64,000 bases of DNA from Sinonovacula constricta (lineage: Eukaryota > Mollusca > Bivalvia > Cardiida > Solecurtidae). Positions 19,777 through 34,239 of the stretch are shown piece after piece. Every line of letters begins with the position of its first letter. Position 1 is the first letter of the stretch. The notes under the pieces are model-generated. The model ran no database searches, was not told where the DNA came from, and saw only the letters and a list, made by a program, of their open reading frames with translations. The stretch lies in assembly GCA_007844125.1 (NCBI GenBank), contig CM017557.1, positions 60,947,990 through 61,011,989 of the forward strand, in the 5' to 3' direction. A program made the translations under genes and the position numbers.

Positions 19777-22700
19777 AGTTGAACAAGTTGGAACAAACAG
19801 TACTGTAACAATTTTATCCTTATTTTAATTGTTCTGTTTTCAAAATTTATCGCAGCGACCAATTATGATCATTATAGCGACATCCAGCTGTTTTGGCGGC
19901 AACTCCACCACTATGCTACTGGCGCCCCTTTGATTGTTCATTTCTTAGAAACAACACATTGACACAGTTATGGTCAATATAGCTAAATCTATATTTTATT
20001 TGGAAAAGGAAGGATCCATACCAATGTCTTGATAGAAACTGGAGCGTGCTAGCTGTAAAACTTCTACATATGAAAGTTCCCAACCTTGATCTGGACTCGA
20101 ACCCAAGCATTGAGCAGCCATTGAGACAGAAAGAGTTATATATCGGAAGGGAACTTTTTAAATTGATTTTTAAGCTGTTCAGCTACTAACTATGCACCCC
20201 TGATCCTGTTTTTGTATGCCCACTTGCTTGTTATGCTATATTGTTTCTGTATGCCCAATTGCTTGTTATGCTATATTGTTTTTGTATGCCCACATGCTTG
20301 TTCATGCTTGTTATGCAATATTTTTTTGTACGCCCACATGCTTGTTATGCCATATTGATTTTGTATACATGCTTGCTATGAGATCGATGATTGCCGTAGT
20401 TCAAGCAAATGCTAAATGAAGTTAATGCATTAGGCTCTAGCCTGCAAAAGAAAAGAAACATAAAAAAATAGATTGGTACATATTTGTAATGTAATGAAAA
20501 CTGTATTTGTACTGATTTCATTGTGACATCCAACTTCTTGTTGCAATTAAAATTATATTAAAAATTATAATAGTTAAAAAAATATTGTTTTTTTTTAAGA
20601 CAAAACATAACAACTGTTTGACCAGTTCAATGGGTTTGACTGTATACACCACAAATGTTTTTGCGAACCAATTAAAACAGATTATTAATTATGGAATGAA
20701 ATGTTGGCATTTTTATTTAAACATATCTTAATGTTTTAACACATTTTTTAAATATAAAGTTATATCTTACTTTGCTATTTGAATCAATGTATGTAAAACA
20801 TTTTACTAGGTTCATGTACTCAAATTACAAAATAAAAACTTAAAGCAGGAAAGCACAATAACAAAATATATATAAACAGAGTTTGTATTTATTGTCTTAA
20901 ACATTTAGAAATAGTTATGGTTGAGAATCATGCCTTTCTCAATTGTCATAAACAGACACAAAAGAGAAATCTTTATCTTATTTCATGGTATAATGAAGGA
21001 ACTGATACCAATAATTTTCACATTTAATCAAATAAGAAAAATGTGTTGGTATTAAGCTACTGTTACAATACAGTTTCAATTTTGTATTAAAATAGCATTT
21101 ATTGTATTATGTACTAACAACTAAAGATACTTGTATGAATTGAACACTCTATTGTTCTACAATTTTTGTTCTTAATTTAATAGATTTTCTGTCACTTATC
21201 CTGTTACTAATCAAGGAATATTATTTATTGTAATACTAAAATAATAATTTTATATATGTATAAGACATCATTTTTTGAACAAAGTGTCTGAAGTGCTTAC
21301 AATTTTTTTATGTACAAAAAATGAATTTTTTTAAGTATCATGATTGCACATTATTCTTTGTTATTTCCAGAGCCAACAGATTGATGCTTGTTATAATTAA
21401 TCCAAATGCAAATTTCAATTTTAGATTTTGGGATTATTGGATATTGTTGGAAAAGCTAAAAAATGTTAGTAAAAATAACAAGTTAAATGCCAAGCAATTC
21501 CTTAAAGGGACTCTTTCAGATTCTATTGTAAAATGTTCAGTAAGCCATATGATTGTAAAGTTAAAGAAAATAATGGAACATGTTACTGTTAAACTTAAAA
21601 TTTCACATAACAAAGCTTGCTGGAAATTACCTTTGACTTTATGTAAAGAAAATTGCAAGTCTGAAGCAAGAAAAACATTATTAATGCTTCATTTTTTGGT
21701 AAGTTTGTAAATCATTATTACCTAATTAAGAGAATTGTTTCTTCTCACATTTGTTATCTGTAATCTGATATTATTGCATACTTTCGGTATACTACACAGG
21801 AAGTCAAATGTACTTAGAAATTTTTTTTTAAAATTCAGGGTCACCTTAATATTCAAACAATATTTGTAGAATGAGAGATCTTTTCAACATGGTGACAAAT
21901 TTATTTTAATCAAAACATTTTTTCTTTTTTTAAGTTAGTATACTGTTTTGTCTTTAAGTTTTTATTTTGCTTATTAACATGTAAACTAAACAAAGCCAAT
22001 AAAATATAAATATTACTTGTGTTGTATTTTGTACAAAAGTATTTTATGCATATCAGTAATACTTATCATAATCACTGAATGAACAAGCAGTGCTAAAGGA
22101 ACATGTATGCACAAAATGCTTACAATACAAGAAATTAAAAATAAATATAATTGATGCATAACGACAAAAGATAATGATACATGAAATTAAAAAATGACAA
22201 AATATTAACCTCTGTTCTACAGCATTATCACAAACTCTGCTCATTAACGTCTATCCACCTATGAAGTTTCAAGTCAATAGCTTTGATAATGTAGGAGTAT
22301 GGTCCAGACAAACATAAAGTACAAAATTGAACTATGAGTAATAACTCCAAAATCATGAAGTGTACAATGCTGGTTCATATGCACTGAACTCAATCTGAGA
22401 TTTATCCACCTGCAAAGTTTCAAGTCGATAGCTTTTGATAATGTATGCTCCGGACAAGAAAATAATAAAGGGGCACAACTGCATAATCCTGAAGTACAGA
22501 GCTATGGTTCCTGTGCATTTCCCTCCATCTTAATAAGACCTATCCAGGTATTAGGATTCAAGTCCATAGCTTTGATAATGTAGGAGTTATGCTGATGACA
22601 AGAAAATTAAACAAAGGGCAATAAGTCCAACATCAAGATGTGAAGAGTGATGGTTCTTGTGCATTGCACTTTGTCTCAATGAGATCTATCCACCTATGAA

Positions 22701-23210
22701 GTTTCAAGTCAATAGCTTTGATAGTGTTGGAGTTATGCTCTGGACAAACATCTGGACGCCGCACAACCACCCGCCTGCCTGCCATCATGGGTGATCCCAT
22801 AATATATCCCGTCTTTGACGGGCGTATAATAATTAATCTTTACACTAATAATGGCTCAGGCACACAACACAGTGGTAATACTATGATAAACAATTTTTAA
22901 TAACTGTGAAATAGGTAAAAAATAGACTATCTTACATGCAATATTTAAGTCTACATTTAGCATACTGCCTTAACTGTTATTCCATTAACATTGTGACATA
23001 ACAGCAACATATTAGTCCTTACTACTTGAGATGTATGATATAACAGTTACTTATTTATCAAGCTCTTCCACATATCATCACACATATTAGTGGGTGTGTT
23101 TACTATATGCAAGAAATAATAGTCTTTTTCATAATTTTCCAGTTACAAAGCTAAACTGAAAATGTAAGCACAACTTTACAATTAATGACATTTTCATTTC
23201 TGCAGTAGTT
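19777..23210. other. AT-rich interior of the large element
   Basis: About 20210-20375 is a tandem array of roughly 40 bp units containing TGCTTGTTATGC (4-5 copies). About 20085-20125 has a reverse-strand GGGTTCGAGTCC B-box remnant. An open frame of about 130 codons at 21321-21710 is AT-rich, has no recognised motif and probably arises by chance. A dispersed repeat at 22240-22830 is listed separately. Confidence 0.4.
22240..22830. repeat. Dispersed repeat with about 110 bp internal units
   Basis: Four diverged units share ATCCACCT, AAGTTTCAAGTC and ATAGCTTTGATAATGTAGG. The block ends in GGTGATCCCATAATAT and a CGTCTTTGACGGGCG hairpin. A second copy is at 27260-27640. The conserved end suggests a single family. 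Confidence 0.7.
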
Positions 23211-26200
23211 TTATAAGGTATATGGAATGGGTCCATTATTATCGTCTTGAATGTCTTCATCTCCATCCTCATATTCATCAACTACATTAACATCTAACAA
23301 CAACTGCTGTACTTTTGACATAACTGTTTTGCTGAATGCATCACGGTCAAAACAGAATGGATGTTCTGGGATATTCATTACTGATTCATTGACTTGAAAG
23401 TCATTCCACATTTTTAATTTGTAAAGATACTCAGTTATTATTTCAATGTCTTCCTTTCGACTCTTTTCTTTGTGTGTTGTCTTCAACTTTTTTGCACCAG
23501 TCATTTCATCAAAATTATCAGAAATCTCAGAAATCACAGGTCCAGCTTTTGTAATGCTAACAATAGACTGTTCGGTTTTGTTTGCACCTAAAGACCGTAT
23601 CAATGTTTTTAGATATTTAACTTGATTTTCTTTTTGGAAATCTGCAGCCTTATTTTTGCCTGATTTTCCCTTCATATTGACACAAGATGCTGCACGTACC
23701 TTACATGCCATGTACGGTGAAAGTGTGTGCTCTGTCTTCAGAATGTAATCATCACATTCAACGAGGTACTTGGACAATGGTGAATGACTATAAAAAAATG
23801 GGATCATATGCTTCATTGTAATATTTATACGTTGCACATCTCCCTCCTTTATGGCATCTTTGAACTGGATGATGCAGAAAAACCACTGCAGAAAGTTTGT
23901 CCCATATGTTTTCAATGTATTGCTAATTTTACAAACTGTTTTAAGGCCAATGACTACACCGCATACATGGGCAGTTGTACCCTTTTTAAGTTGTTCATTT
24001 GTGGTTGCTATTGTGTACCTTTCATGATTAATGAACAGTGGAATTTTAATCTTCCTCTTGTTTTCAACCGAGACCATGAAGTTGTGATGTCCGACACTTA
24101 CATTGACATGTATAGACGGCTCCTGGTTAAAATAATAAAACATAGAACGTTAACTGGCTTCCTCAGCAGACTAGCGGCCTTTAATGTTTAGTAGGCTTAA
24201 AAATTCAAATTTAACAATAAATATTTGCAATAAAAATGTATTAAGTGTCCACAAAACAAAGTTAAAAAGAACATTTTTTTTATTTTGTTTCATTGTATTT
24301 AACGTTGTTAAAAAATCAACTCATTCCAGATTTGATGTTTCAGAGAAGCAATTAACCACTCTCAAAAGTACAAAAATATTTTTCTTAATTATTACCTGAA
24401 CTTCAAATGGCACAAACAAGTCTGTAATGACCTCGTCCATGATCTCGTGGAACACTTTACGTTTTGGCTCATTTGTCCATTTAACAATGGTATCCTTGAT
24501 GGCAGAATGCTTTGGGAACCCATCTAGTGTCTCCATTTTAAACTTTGATAGTATGTAGGCGTAGAAGTAGGCTATTCCACATGTTGTGATGAAATCTTCA
24601 TGGGCCTATAAAACCATTTTTTATAAGCTTATTCTGTAAATTCTTGAAATTTCTGTTTTATTTTCATACTTTATTATTATCATTATCACATTTCTAAAAG
24701 ATTTTATGCTGTCAGTTTGATAATCCATCAGGTCTTGCTTAAAATCATAGAGTCCAGTGCTATACTATAAGTAATATACTTGACATAAAATGATATAAAC
24801 TTTATGTCTATCTGTTTTAGAAATGGTGTTTTGGAGCAAGAGTTGTCATGAATTTAAGTACAAAAGGACATAACTTGATATAGAACTATTTATTTTCTAA
24901 CCAAAAGTATATTGAATTACTTTTTTTTACTTTCTAATTACTTTTGATTTGTAAGATCTGACATAATGATTTATAAATGCAGTTTTCTGGCAATTTCAAA
25001 TACTTATTGAAATGAATGAAAATCTTTAAAAAAAATATAATTACCGTGGTCTTACAATTGTCCACAATTTTAACAGCCGTTCAAACCAACAAGTTCATGT
25101 TATCAGTTGAACAGCTTCAAAAACTATTAGCAAAGACTTTATGAACTAAATGATCGTTAATACATGATCTATTGGAAACATACCATTAATTAAGAAGGAA
25201 CAAAACTAAATGTACATGTATATGTTTTAAGTTTATCTGTAATAAAAAATGAATACCTTATAACGGCATTTGACTTTTCCATTTACATTAACCCTTTGGA
25301 TTAATATCTTCAAGTTGGACAGCGTTCCTGGATCTCTCGAGCGATTGAAGTCCAGGTATTTCTGGCATAACTTCTGATAATAAAAATAAAATTTACACCC
25401 ATAACATAGCAAATGTTAGAACTGCTAATGGCTTTAATAAACAGACAAGCTATACTTTTTATGAAAATAAATAAATGGAAAACAATGCTCTTTGGTCCCA
25501 GTTATTCGTCTTATTGCAAAGTAAATAATTTTTATCTTTCTGGGTTTTCCATTTCTTGCAACAAACTTCACAGCAAATAAATTAATGACTTCCAGATAGT
25601 TTGGTTATGCGGATAACTAATAACAGTATAATCATCTTACATAATGATTAATTCATTGCATTCATAAAGTTTTTATTATGAATAACAACTTTAAAACTTC
25701 TATCAGGTTTCTGATTTAATATTAAACTCCAAATTGTACTGTGATATATATTGTCTAAACTACAATGTTCAAAGTACTTGTATGTGATAGTAAAAAAAAC
25801 TCACTTCAAGAAAGTCTTGCAAGGTGTGGAACAGCTCAATAATTATTGGGTCCAGGTGATCGAACCGTTCACTTTGCTTGTGAGCTCCTGCCCTCAATGA
25901 TTTGGCTCCCTGAAGTCTAATGCGTGTCATTTGGTCACCACCCACTGGAACCTTAAGATCTTGCAGCTCCGCCCCTAAAATTAAATCACAATTCGGATAA
26001 AAACGAGATAAACATTAAATCAAATGCATGATGCAAAAAGGCAAATATTAAAGGAATGTTGGTTGAACTCTATCGAAAAACCTGTATCCCAACCTATACA
26101 GTACATTTGGTATTACATTAATATTTTACTTCCTTTTTTTACCTATATTTTTATATTTTATTTTAAATCTATCCAAATTTGAATTACAGTGTTTGGACAA

Positions 26201-29200
26201 CACCCTTATTTTTTTATGCTTTAGAATACAACATGGATATTTTTTTTACATAAATAATAAATAACAATATTATGAACAAACTAAACAAAATGTTTTATAC
26301 AACAAATAAGCAAAAAAAATAATGAGTATATGACAAATTTAAAAGTATCCAATTCCATTTATACCTCTGATAAATTGACATACACAATATTTAATACTGC
26401 TGATATTATTTAATAGAAACTACTATCAGACAAATTACCTCTACCAGCCTGTGAGTACCATCTGTTAATGTTGCTTTCATATTCATCCATGATATGTACA
26501 CAATCCTGGTATGCTGCTTCATTATTCAGTGAGACGGGCAAAATGAATACTTCTGATTTCTTAGACATATCTTGTTCATATTCATGAGGAATATGATCCG
26601 GCACAACACTTTCCATCCATTTAAAGCCATCATAATGTCTTAGTAACCTAGCCAGAAGTATTTTCAATGTCTCTGTATAGTATTTATACTCAGCTTGATT
26701 TGGGATGAAATGTTGCACAGTTAGACTTAATGAATCCTTGTTTGGTGCTACTTTGCTAAGACCATATAGATTCACTCTGTTAACTGTGAAGTCAGATGCG
26801 AAGAAGTGGTAATCTCGGTCCTTTGATGCCATTCGAATATCATTGGTGTGTACCCTGTAAAAAATTTAAGAGATACAAATATCTGTTACTGTGTCAAATA
26901 TAAATATGATGTTACATAAAGTATTAAAAATATAACTGTAAATAAGCATCAATGAAAATGATTTTTAAAAGTGATAAGAATGGCCATCATGTTAATTCAC
27001 AAAGATTGAGTAAATGAATGCCAACCTACCCCCCACTCCCACCCACTCCAAACATCACTACAATACCATATATATAATAAGATATACATATCTTAATTCC
27101 AAATTTTATTAATAACTGTTATCAGTGCATTTTGTGTAAACAACAACAAAAACATATTATCCAAATCCGAACAGTACTTCCATCTCTGTTTTTAATGAGA
27201 TATACTAAACAAGAATTTATGGGGTTTTTTAACTTTTATAATATGTATATTTCAAACATTATATCATGCAAAAACAAGAGCACAGCAAGGCGGAGCAAAA
27301 TATGCCCATCAATTGAGCAATTTGAAACAAACTGCTGTGCAAAGTTTTGGACTGCACTCTGAGTAATTGAAAAAAAAAATCAAAGGAGAATACCATCAAA
27401 TATCGAAATTTACATGAGAGTAAAAAATACAAAGAGCATAGTGACAGTTCTTGTGCACTCCACTCAGTTTCAATAACACCTATCCACCTATGATGTTTCA
27501 AGTCATGGTAATGTAGGAGTATGGTCCATTCAAACATCAAGTATGAAAATTGAACTATGGTAATTAACTCCAAAATCATAATCAAGCCCGCCCGCACGCT
27601 TGCCATGGGTGATCCCATAATATGTCCAATCTTTTACAGGCATATAAAAAATATATATAATGTATAAACTACCTTATATCCAAATTATCTCCATTGAATT
27701 TGCCATCCTTTCCAGATGCAATTGACCTGATTATTCTAGCTTCAGCCTCTAGTCCAAAAGACTGGACCAGGGTCCGTTTTGAATGCTCAGTCAATGTCAG
27801 ATGGACTGTGTTTAACTTGGTCAGCAACTGTTGAAACATACCGGTATTACAAATGACAAGACAATAGGTAATCATAAATAAAAAGTCCATGATCAATGAG
27901 TAGGCTGCCCAATGCTGTGAAAAAATAACTATCCAGGCAAGTCATATATATTTAAAAAAAACATTCAATTTCTTCACAAATTTTAAATTGTTAAAATTAA
28001 ATTTGCTTTCATTTATTGTTATGCTTAAAATATAATACATTTTTAAATAAGTGATTCATAAAATTTCAAAACGTTGTAAATAAAACTTTAAGAAATCGGC
28101 AAATTTATTTAAAAATGCAACAAATTGCATTACTGTAGCTGGCAATTTTAGATTGCAAATTCTGTACAAACTATTGCAAACAGAATTCCAGAACTTTAAA
28201 GTTTTAGCACATTATTAAATATACTTACAAACAAAGTTTTTGTTAACCCTTTTATTCATAATCATGCTTAATTCTAAATTATGAATGGCACAATTCACCA
28301 GATGTTGAAGATTTCAAACTTTTCTAATGTGGGGAACACCACTTAAACATTACAGAATCACAGTGATTAGCTTTTTAAACATAAGATGTAAAATGGCACA
28401 TGCATGAGTGAAAGTGTTAAACAAGTAAACTGGTAACTCATGTCAGATCCTTGACTTGTTAACATTCTTACAAATATTTGTGCTGTTTGTCTAAATCCCA
28501 CAAAAAGAATAAAAATAAAAATCATCTAAATCAGCAGATTTGTATCCTCAACATATTTTAAAGATTCATAGTGATAACAATGATTACAGAGCTATGTACA
28601 GATCTTGCCGCTCACTCGGGGCTCCAGTAAAGGTAAACAAATAAACAAGAAATTGTAACTGTTTGGTAACTGTTAATTCATAAACAATAATTACCCTATT
28701 GTCAGCACTGTATGCAAGTGCAAGAGTGGAATACAGTCTTTGTATTGCAGAGATCTTGTTAATACGGCTGTGTACTATCATGCCATAAACAGTTGCTAAT
28801 GTGGCAATTTTTGAAAGTGGGTTTTTTATTTTACAAAATGCAATTAGCATAATTTGAAACAGAACTGGACAAACTTGTTTAAATTCAACAACAGCTTTGC
28901 AAAATAAGTTCTCATCAGTGAGACACTGCGTGCCTTTGGGAAACAATATGCTTTTGGTTGAGGAAATTAATTGCAGCTGAGTATCTATTGTTGAGAAAAT
29001 GTCTGAGGTAGGAATATCTAGGACTGCCTTTTCAGCCTGAATTTTAGCATCAAGACATGTATCCACATATGCACTTGTTTTTGTATATGAATGCTCATCA
29101 AATGAGAATTTTGCCCCACTCTTCTTCTCGGAAGCATCTGATGGCACAAAAAAAAAACAGTATATATCAAAGACTTGTGACTGCCTATCAACTTTCCGGT

Positions 29201-31079
29201 TCAAATGCAAGTCAGATAAAGACCTTTAATGTAAGGGAGGTGTTTTAATTGACATGAGGTGCAGCAGTGGTTCTAATCAGAAAAACTTTTTTTGTGTTCT
29301 TAATGCACCAAAAGCCAATTGATTCTTTAATTTACTTAGTAAACACCATTTTTCAGTTTACATAACTAAACTTTTTCAAATTCAAAATAACATCATCACA
29401 ATGAAACAGAATTCATAAGCAACCTAATAACCAAATAGTATTTTGACAGTACCATGATGTTTATAACAATATTGTGAATTATAAAGTGACAAGAGATCAG
29501 TGAAAATCTCTCAGAAGGTTCACAATTTTTACCCATGCATTATAGTGTGTTGAATTCTGAAATTGTAGAAAGACAATGCCATCCATCGGTGTCTGAAATA
29601 CTCTTCATATACAGTATCAACATGGTGGTTATAATTACCTTCAAACTGCAGCTTCTTTTTTGGACCCAATGGCCGGGTTTCTGTCTCTTCTTGGTTCTGA
29701 GCTAAATAAAAAATAAATTAATGTAAAGCAAAGGTTATGTTCTTTATTTTTAAATATATTATAAAAAATCAATTATAAATTAATAATCTTCTGAAATTAC
29801 TACTTCTACGCGAATATTACTGAACAAATAAAATAAGTTGTAAGGAGTGTCAAACTCATTTATGCCTCTCTTCAAATGCAGTCTTGCTTAAAACATTATA
29901 AAGTTTACATATTAGTAAAAATATTTTTATAATATTGTTCCCTAACCGATATGACAATGCACAATATATATAATAAGTTTATTTGATATACCTGATAATT
30001 TGAGTTTTTCGACCGACAATATAGTTTTGTCCACCACAAGTCTTTTTGATGGTGGATTCTTTGGCGTTGAAAGTGATCTCTTCATATCTTTCCCACTTTG
30101 TACAGGTGTTGACATGTGCCTGTAGTATAGTCAAATCATGCTATCCTTCTTATTCTTTGATTGAAAGCAAAAGGTAGCATTGTAACTTAAGATCTACGTC
30201 TTTTGCCAAAGAATCAAAAATACAGAGTAAAAAGAAACAATGGGTATTATGTAACAATGAAATCAATAAATATGCATATATAAAGTATTTTATTTTTTTA
30301 TTTAGCATTCAAGCAAAAGATGTTTCAACTATTAAAATATCATTAAATTTGGTGAGATAAATATTAATCTGAAGTGGGAAAATACTAAACATTGCCCATT
30401 GTCTGTAAGTGACTCAGTCACAACAGGTGACATTATGTCTAGCTCTTCTTTGTTTTGGTCACCCACATCATGTATGGGAATGTTTAGCTGGTTTGGACCT
30501 GGTGTATTGACGTGACAAGTTTGCTGAAATTGGTCAATCTCTGTGTTCATTTGATGTAAAGAATAGCAATGATCAATGAAATTACTTTTGTAAAAGAGTC
30601 ACTAAACGATGCAGTTATCTATAATAAATAAAAAAACAACTCATATGCATTGCTGTAAGAAACCAAAATAAATTTATATAGTTAGAGAAAGAATTTGCTT
30701 ATGGTAATGTTTCTGCAGATTGTCAGATTATCTATCTAATTGACAATTTAATCTGTAGTATAGATGCTGCTCAAGGAGTCGGACAATCATTGGGCTGTGG
30801 GTATTGAAATCTTCTAGAACATGGATAGTGTGATAATACAGTCAAAGGTATTGCTGTACTCACCAAAGACAATGCTTTTTTCTTGAATTCAGCAAACTTT
30901 TCAAGCCGACTAGAGCAAGGCCGACATAGCCAGCTGTTCTCTCCCGGCCGGAAGCCCAACACATAAGAAAACAGTGCCGGAAAATCATTCCTGATTGATT
31001 TCAGGCTATATTGGACTTGATAACAAGCTGATTTCAGTTCACCGCAAGTACAGCAGTGAGCTGTCATCCGAGTCGCCAT
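23211..31079 (-). CDS. DUF6589-family transposon protein (at least ten exons)
   Basis: Exons on the minus strand: 31079-30864, a doubtful one near 30520-30400, then 30119-29992, 29701-29639, 29137-28695, 27827-27673, 26854-26439, 25974-25805, 25373-25257, 24605-24396 and 24122-23211. From 30119 onward every junction is GT-AG and the phases agree with no stop. Exon 1 has CCTCGEL and WLCRPC pairs, zinc-ligand-like. Core motifs are GDNLDIRVHTNDIRM, VGGDQMTRIRLQGAKSLR, ERFDHLDP and YGTNFLQWFF. The tail is YLVECDDYILKTEH then a KVRAASCVN and GANKTEQSI region. I recognise this pattern as DUF6589, a family of unknown function amplified in invertebrates. The repeated acidic motifs suggest a nuclease fold, by inference. 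The open frame implies recent activity. Confidence 0.7.
27260..27640. repeat. Second copy of the 22240-type dispersed repeat
   Basis: It shares TATCCACCTATGATGTTTCA, the AATGTAGGAGTATGGTCC unit and the GGTGATCCCATAATAT end. It sits in an intron of the DUF6589 gene, so it is a later insertion. Confidence 0.65.
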
Positions 31080-31290
31080 CCTTGTTTTGACGTCTGTCAA
31101 AAAAGTAGTCCCATTTAGGGAAATGACCGGGGTGATCCGACTACCTACATACATCCGAGAGATGATTCGTGAATTATCCGAGGTGTTCCGATTGCAATCG
31201 TACCTACACGACGGTCTCCGGCAAGCTTCGGATATATTCGGATTATGTAAAGGACGGAATTACCCGAGGAGTTCCGAGTGACAGCAGAGG

Positions 31291-32310
31291 TCGATATGTG
31301 AAACGGAAAACATTAAAATCAACAATTTAAGTTCTATTGTAAACAGATACACATTCAGAAGTCAGTTTTAATCAGATCTGTAAAAGATCTTTGTGAAACA
31401 TAAAGGTATTGTGCAAAATTGTGACAGAAAATCTTTTTTTACAGGTTTGTTGTTGTTGTTGTTGTTTTGTTAAGAAAAACATGGAATATGACAATTTTAA
31501 AGCTAATATTTCAAAAACTAAACGGTGAAAGTCTGTAATTATTTGTTATGTGATTGGTATATGTATATAGCAAATTTTGATATGCATTTTATAAATATAC
31601 TGGTATAATTAAAAAATTTAGAAACTCTGAAAGTTTGTGTATGTTTCTGTGTCAAGGAAATTTTCCGAGGGGGTATAGATGCCTTTTTCAGTGTAAAATC
31701 ATCAAACGTTTGTACTTGAACAATATAAATGAGTTCTTTTTAATGTTTAGGGTTATGCTTATAAAGTAACACCACTGATGCTAAAATATATTATAGTTTT
31801 GAACCCCCAAATTAGACTTTTTAGCAATAACCACTTGTAAAAATGGTCCTGGGACAAGGCGAGGGGGTCACCCTATTCAAATGTGATTTTTTCCAAAACA
31901 TGACGGTGAAATTCTTTCATATTTCATTTTTATATCTGATATATGATATTTATCACTATGGACATGCTTAGTTTGGGATTCTTAATAGCTTCTTTTAGGC
32001 CCCTCTTACCTTAAAAATGTGATATCTTACTGGGTTGAGAATTGCCATTACAATTGCAGAAACAAATTAAAACTGAACTTGTACACATTTATAATGGCGG
32101 GAGTCTGATTGTGTAATAATGCTGTTATATATATTTCATAAGTCGTGTACATAAACTTTATGAACAGATCTGTTTACTGTATTTGTTACAAGTGACTCTG
32201 AAGTCGCTGCGCTCGTTTCGGCTTCTATTTTCTAAAGAAACGTCTTAATAGACTCTATCCTATACAAAGTTGATTTACCATTAAAGTTCGCGCAGAGAAG
32301 TTCATGTCTG
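31291..32310. other. AT-rich spacer, nothing recognised
   Basis: No gene or clear repeat except a short (GTT)n near 31448. Confidence 0.4.
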
Positions 32311-32900
32311 TAGATAAACTCCACTCGGAACTCCTCGGGTAATTCCGTCCTCTACGTAATCACCTCGGAAATAATGCTGTCGCCGCCATATTGACGAACT
32401 ACTTCCAAAATGGCACTCGGAACTCCTCGGGTAATTCCGTCCTCTACGTAATCACCTCGTGATCCGAGTGCATGCAGGGTAATAACTGGTATATTACATT
32501 TTTACCAAATCCTGTTGGTAATATACATACAGTATCAACTGAGTTAAAATATTCTTCAACGAAGCAATCTGCTCTTCTTTCAAGGAGTATTGAATCTTCA
32601 TTATATCTAAAGCGTACTGCTTGCACTTTGAAAAGTCAGCCATCTTTGTTTACATAATGCAATGAGAAGTTATTCGCCGGGGCAAATCACCAACTGGTGT
32701 ATTCATACAATTACATCCGAGGCATTATCTCCGAAGCTTGTCGAAGATCGCCGAGTAGGTACGATTGGATAAACTCAATAAGGAGAAACTACTTTTCAGA
32801 ATACAAACCGCAACTTTTTTCTCCTTTTTCATCTTGTTGTTTTGTCGAAATAGCCGAGGCGTTCCGGTTGCTTGCACTGTATTCCATTCTTTTGAACAAG
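32310..32900. mobile_element. Short derivative of the RecQ/DUF6589 element
   Basis: CGGAACTCCTCGGGTAATTC occurs twice, at about 32332 and 32419. Reverse-sense TCCGAGG and GCCGAGGCGTTCCGG motifs lie on the right at about 32707-32860. Between them is a RecQ first-exon fragment. This looks like an internally deleted copy. Confidence 0.45.
32464..32643 (-). pseudogene. RecQ-like helicase N-terminal fragment with Walker A
   Basis: From ATG 32643 the minus strand reads a short RecQ-like N-terminus with SLKEEQIASLK. After a one-base frame shift comes CILPTGFGKNVIYQLLP, the RecQ motif I, with Asn where the P-loop normally has Ser or Thr. It then runs into element-end sequence. It supplies the part of the helicase missing from the 18420-19776 copy and shows that a RecQ gene start belongs to this family. 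Confidence 0.65.
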
Positions 32901-32969
32901 TTAGCCATAAAAATATCGTAAATTTGTTCCTACAATTAAAAAACATTTGGGGCATATTAACATTTTAGA

Positions 32970-34239
32970 GGCCTAAGTTCCGTTAAACCAAATGTTGAGG
33001 AAAACACTATTTTATCATCTTTTTACCGAAATCTTTTTACACATTCCTCAAATCATTATTATTATGTGTTTTTCTTAACACTTGTTATTTCTTCAATTTT
33101 GTTACAAGTCCTTAATTATAGTTATATATTTCCATATGTACGTATTAAGGACAGTGTTAATTTTGCAGTATAAATACAATTCATTTTAATTGGTTTTAGA
33201 TAATCATAATCTTATTATAATTTTGATATCATAAAACTCTTTGGTTCTATACAGTAAAAAAAGACTTTTTAAATTTCAAAACAGGTATTTTTTTAAACAA
33301 GAACTTAAATAATTTTAGACCATAATTTTTTTACAAAATAAATCAGGGAAAAGTCATACTTTATATAACTTAAGCATTTCAATTGGTGTATACTGACTGA
33401 TATTTGGCTCAGGGAAACATTTGTACGCGAAGTTTGAGAAATAAACAGAAAACATTTTTCTGTTGTTTTATTTTTCTAGTATGGATTTTGAAACTGAAAG
33501 GACTTTGCTGATGTTACCACAATGTCATGAAATAGCCCAGGAATATACTATGCATATTCATTTTTACAATTTTTATCAAAATTGTGTTTCACTTTTAATA
33601 GAAAATATGTGCCTATCATTGTTTCTTACTTACATGGTATGTAAAGATAAAACTGGATTTAGACTCGTGTCTTGCAGATGACCGGAAGTGCGTCTGTGGT
33701 ACTTCTTAGACGTTTAAAGCTTCGCCGCTTCTATGAAGCATGTGTCAATTATTTTTTACCTGCATGACATGTAGGGTAAAATTGGACTTAAAATTGTGAC
33801 TTTTCGTGTGGAGAGGTTTTCCAGCTGAGTGGAAGTGCTTCTGTAGTCCTTGTGACGTTCCGACATGTATAGCCAAGGTCATATGCATGTAATAGCAGGG
33901 TGATTGACCCTAACTTAAGACATATACATGTATGCTTTACATAATTATTGTGTAATATTTTGTTATTATTTATATAAGCGATGTGACGTGAATAATAAAC
34001 ATTACTATAATTTTGTGGTTTATTATAAATTGATTCCAATAAAGCGACTTGTTCATAGTTTGCGAAGGTACATAACACGTTATCCACACCCCATGTGTAC
34101 ATTTTTGCTTCACTATCGAGTAAATCAGTATATTGTTGATAACTGACGTATTCTCTATTTTCGTAATGAAAAAAATGTATTATCTATCTGTTGGAAGATA
34201 TTTTCATATACCGTGTAATTTATATAAGAAATATTATAA
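32970..34239. other. AT-rich spacer left of the palindrome
   Basis: About 33630-33870 is a diverged tandem duplication of about 130 bp (GGATTTAGACTCGTG / GGACTTAAAATTGTG and GGAAGTGC). Positions about 34190-34239 resemble 60530-60570. No gene seen. Confidence 0.4.

Larger units (their letters stand above)
17990..31290. mobile_element. Large RecQ plus DUF6589 transposon-like element with inverted ends
   Basis: The segment 18058-18207 is an inverted copy of 31046-31198 (by eye about 88% over 80 bp compared), including ATTCACGAATCATCTCTCGG and AATGGGACTACTTTT. Further out, both ends carry several CCTCGGGTAATTCCG-like motifs. Between them are a RecQ-like helicase (+, left) and a multi-exon DUF6589 gene (-, right) in convergent arrangement. 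Similar short end-plus-exon pieces recur at 32.3-32.9 kb and 61.1-61.5 kb, as expected of a mobile family. Exact termini and target duplication are not resolved. Confidence 0.5.
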
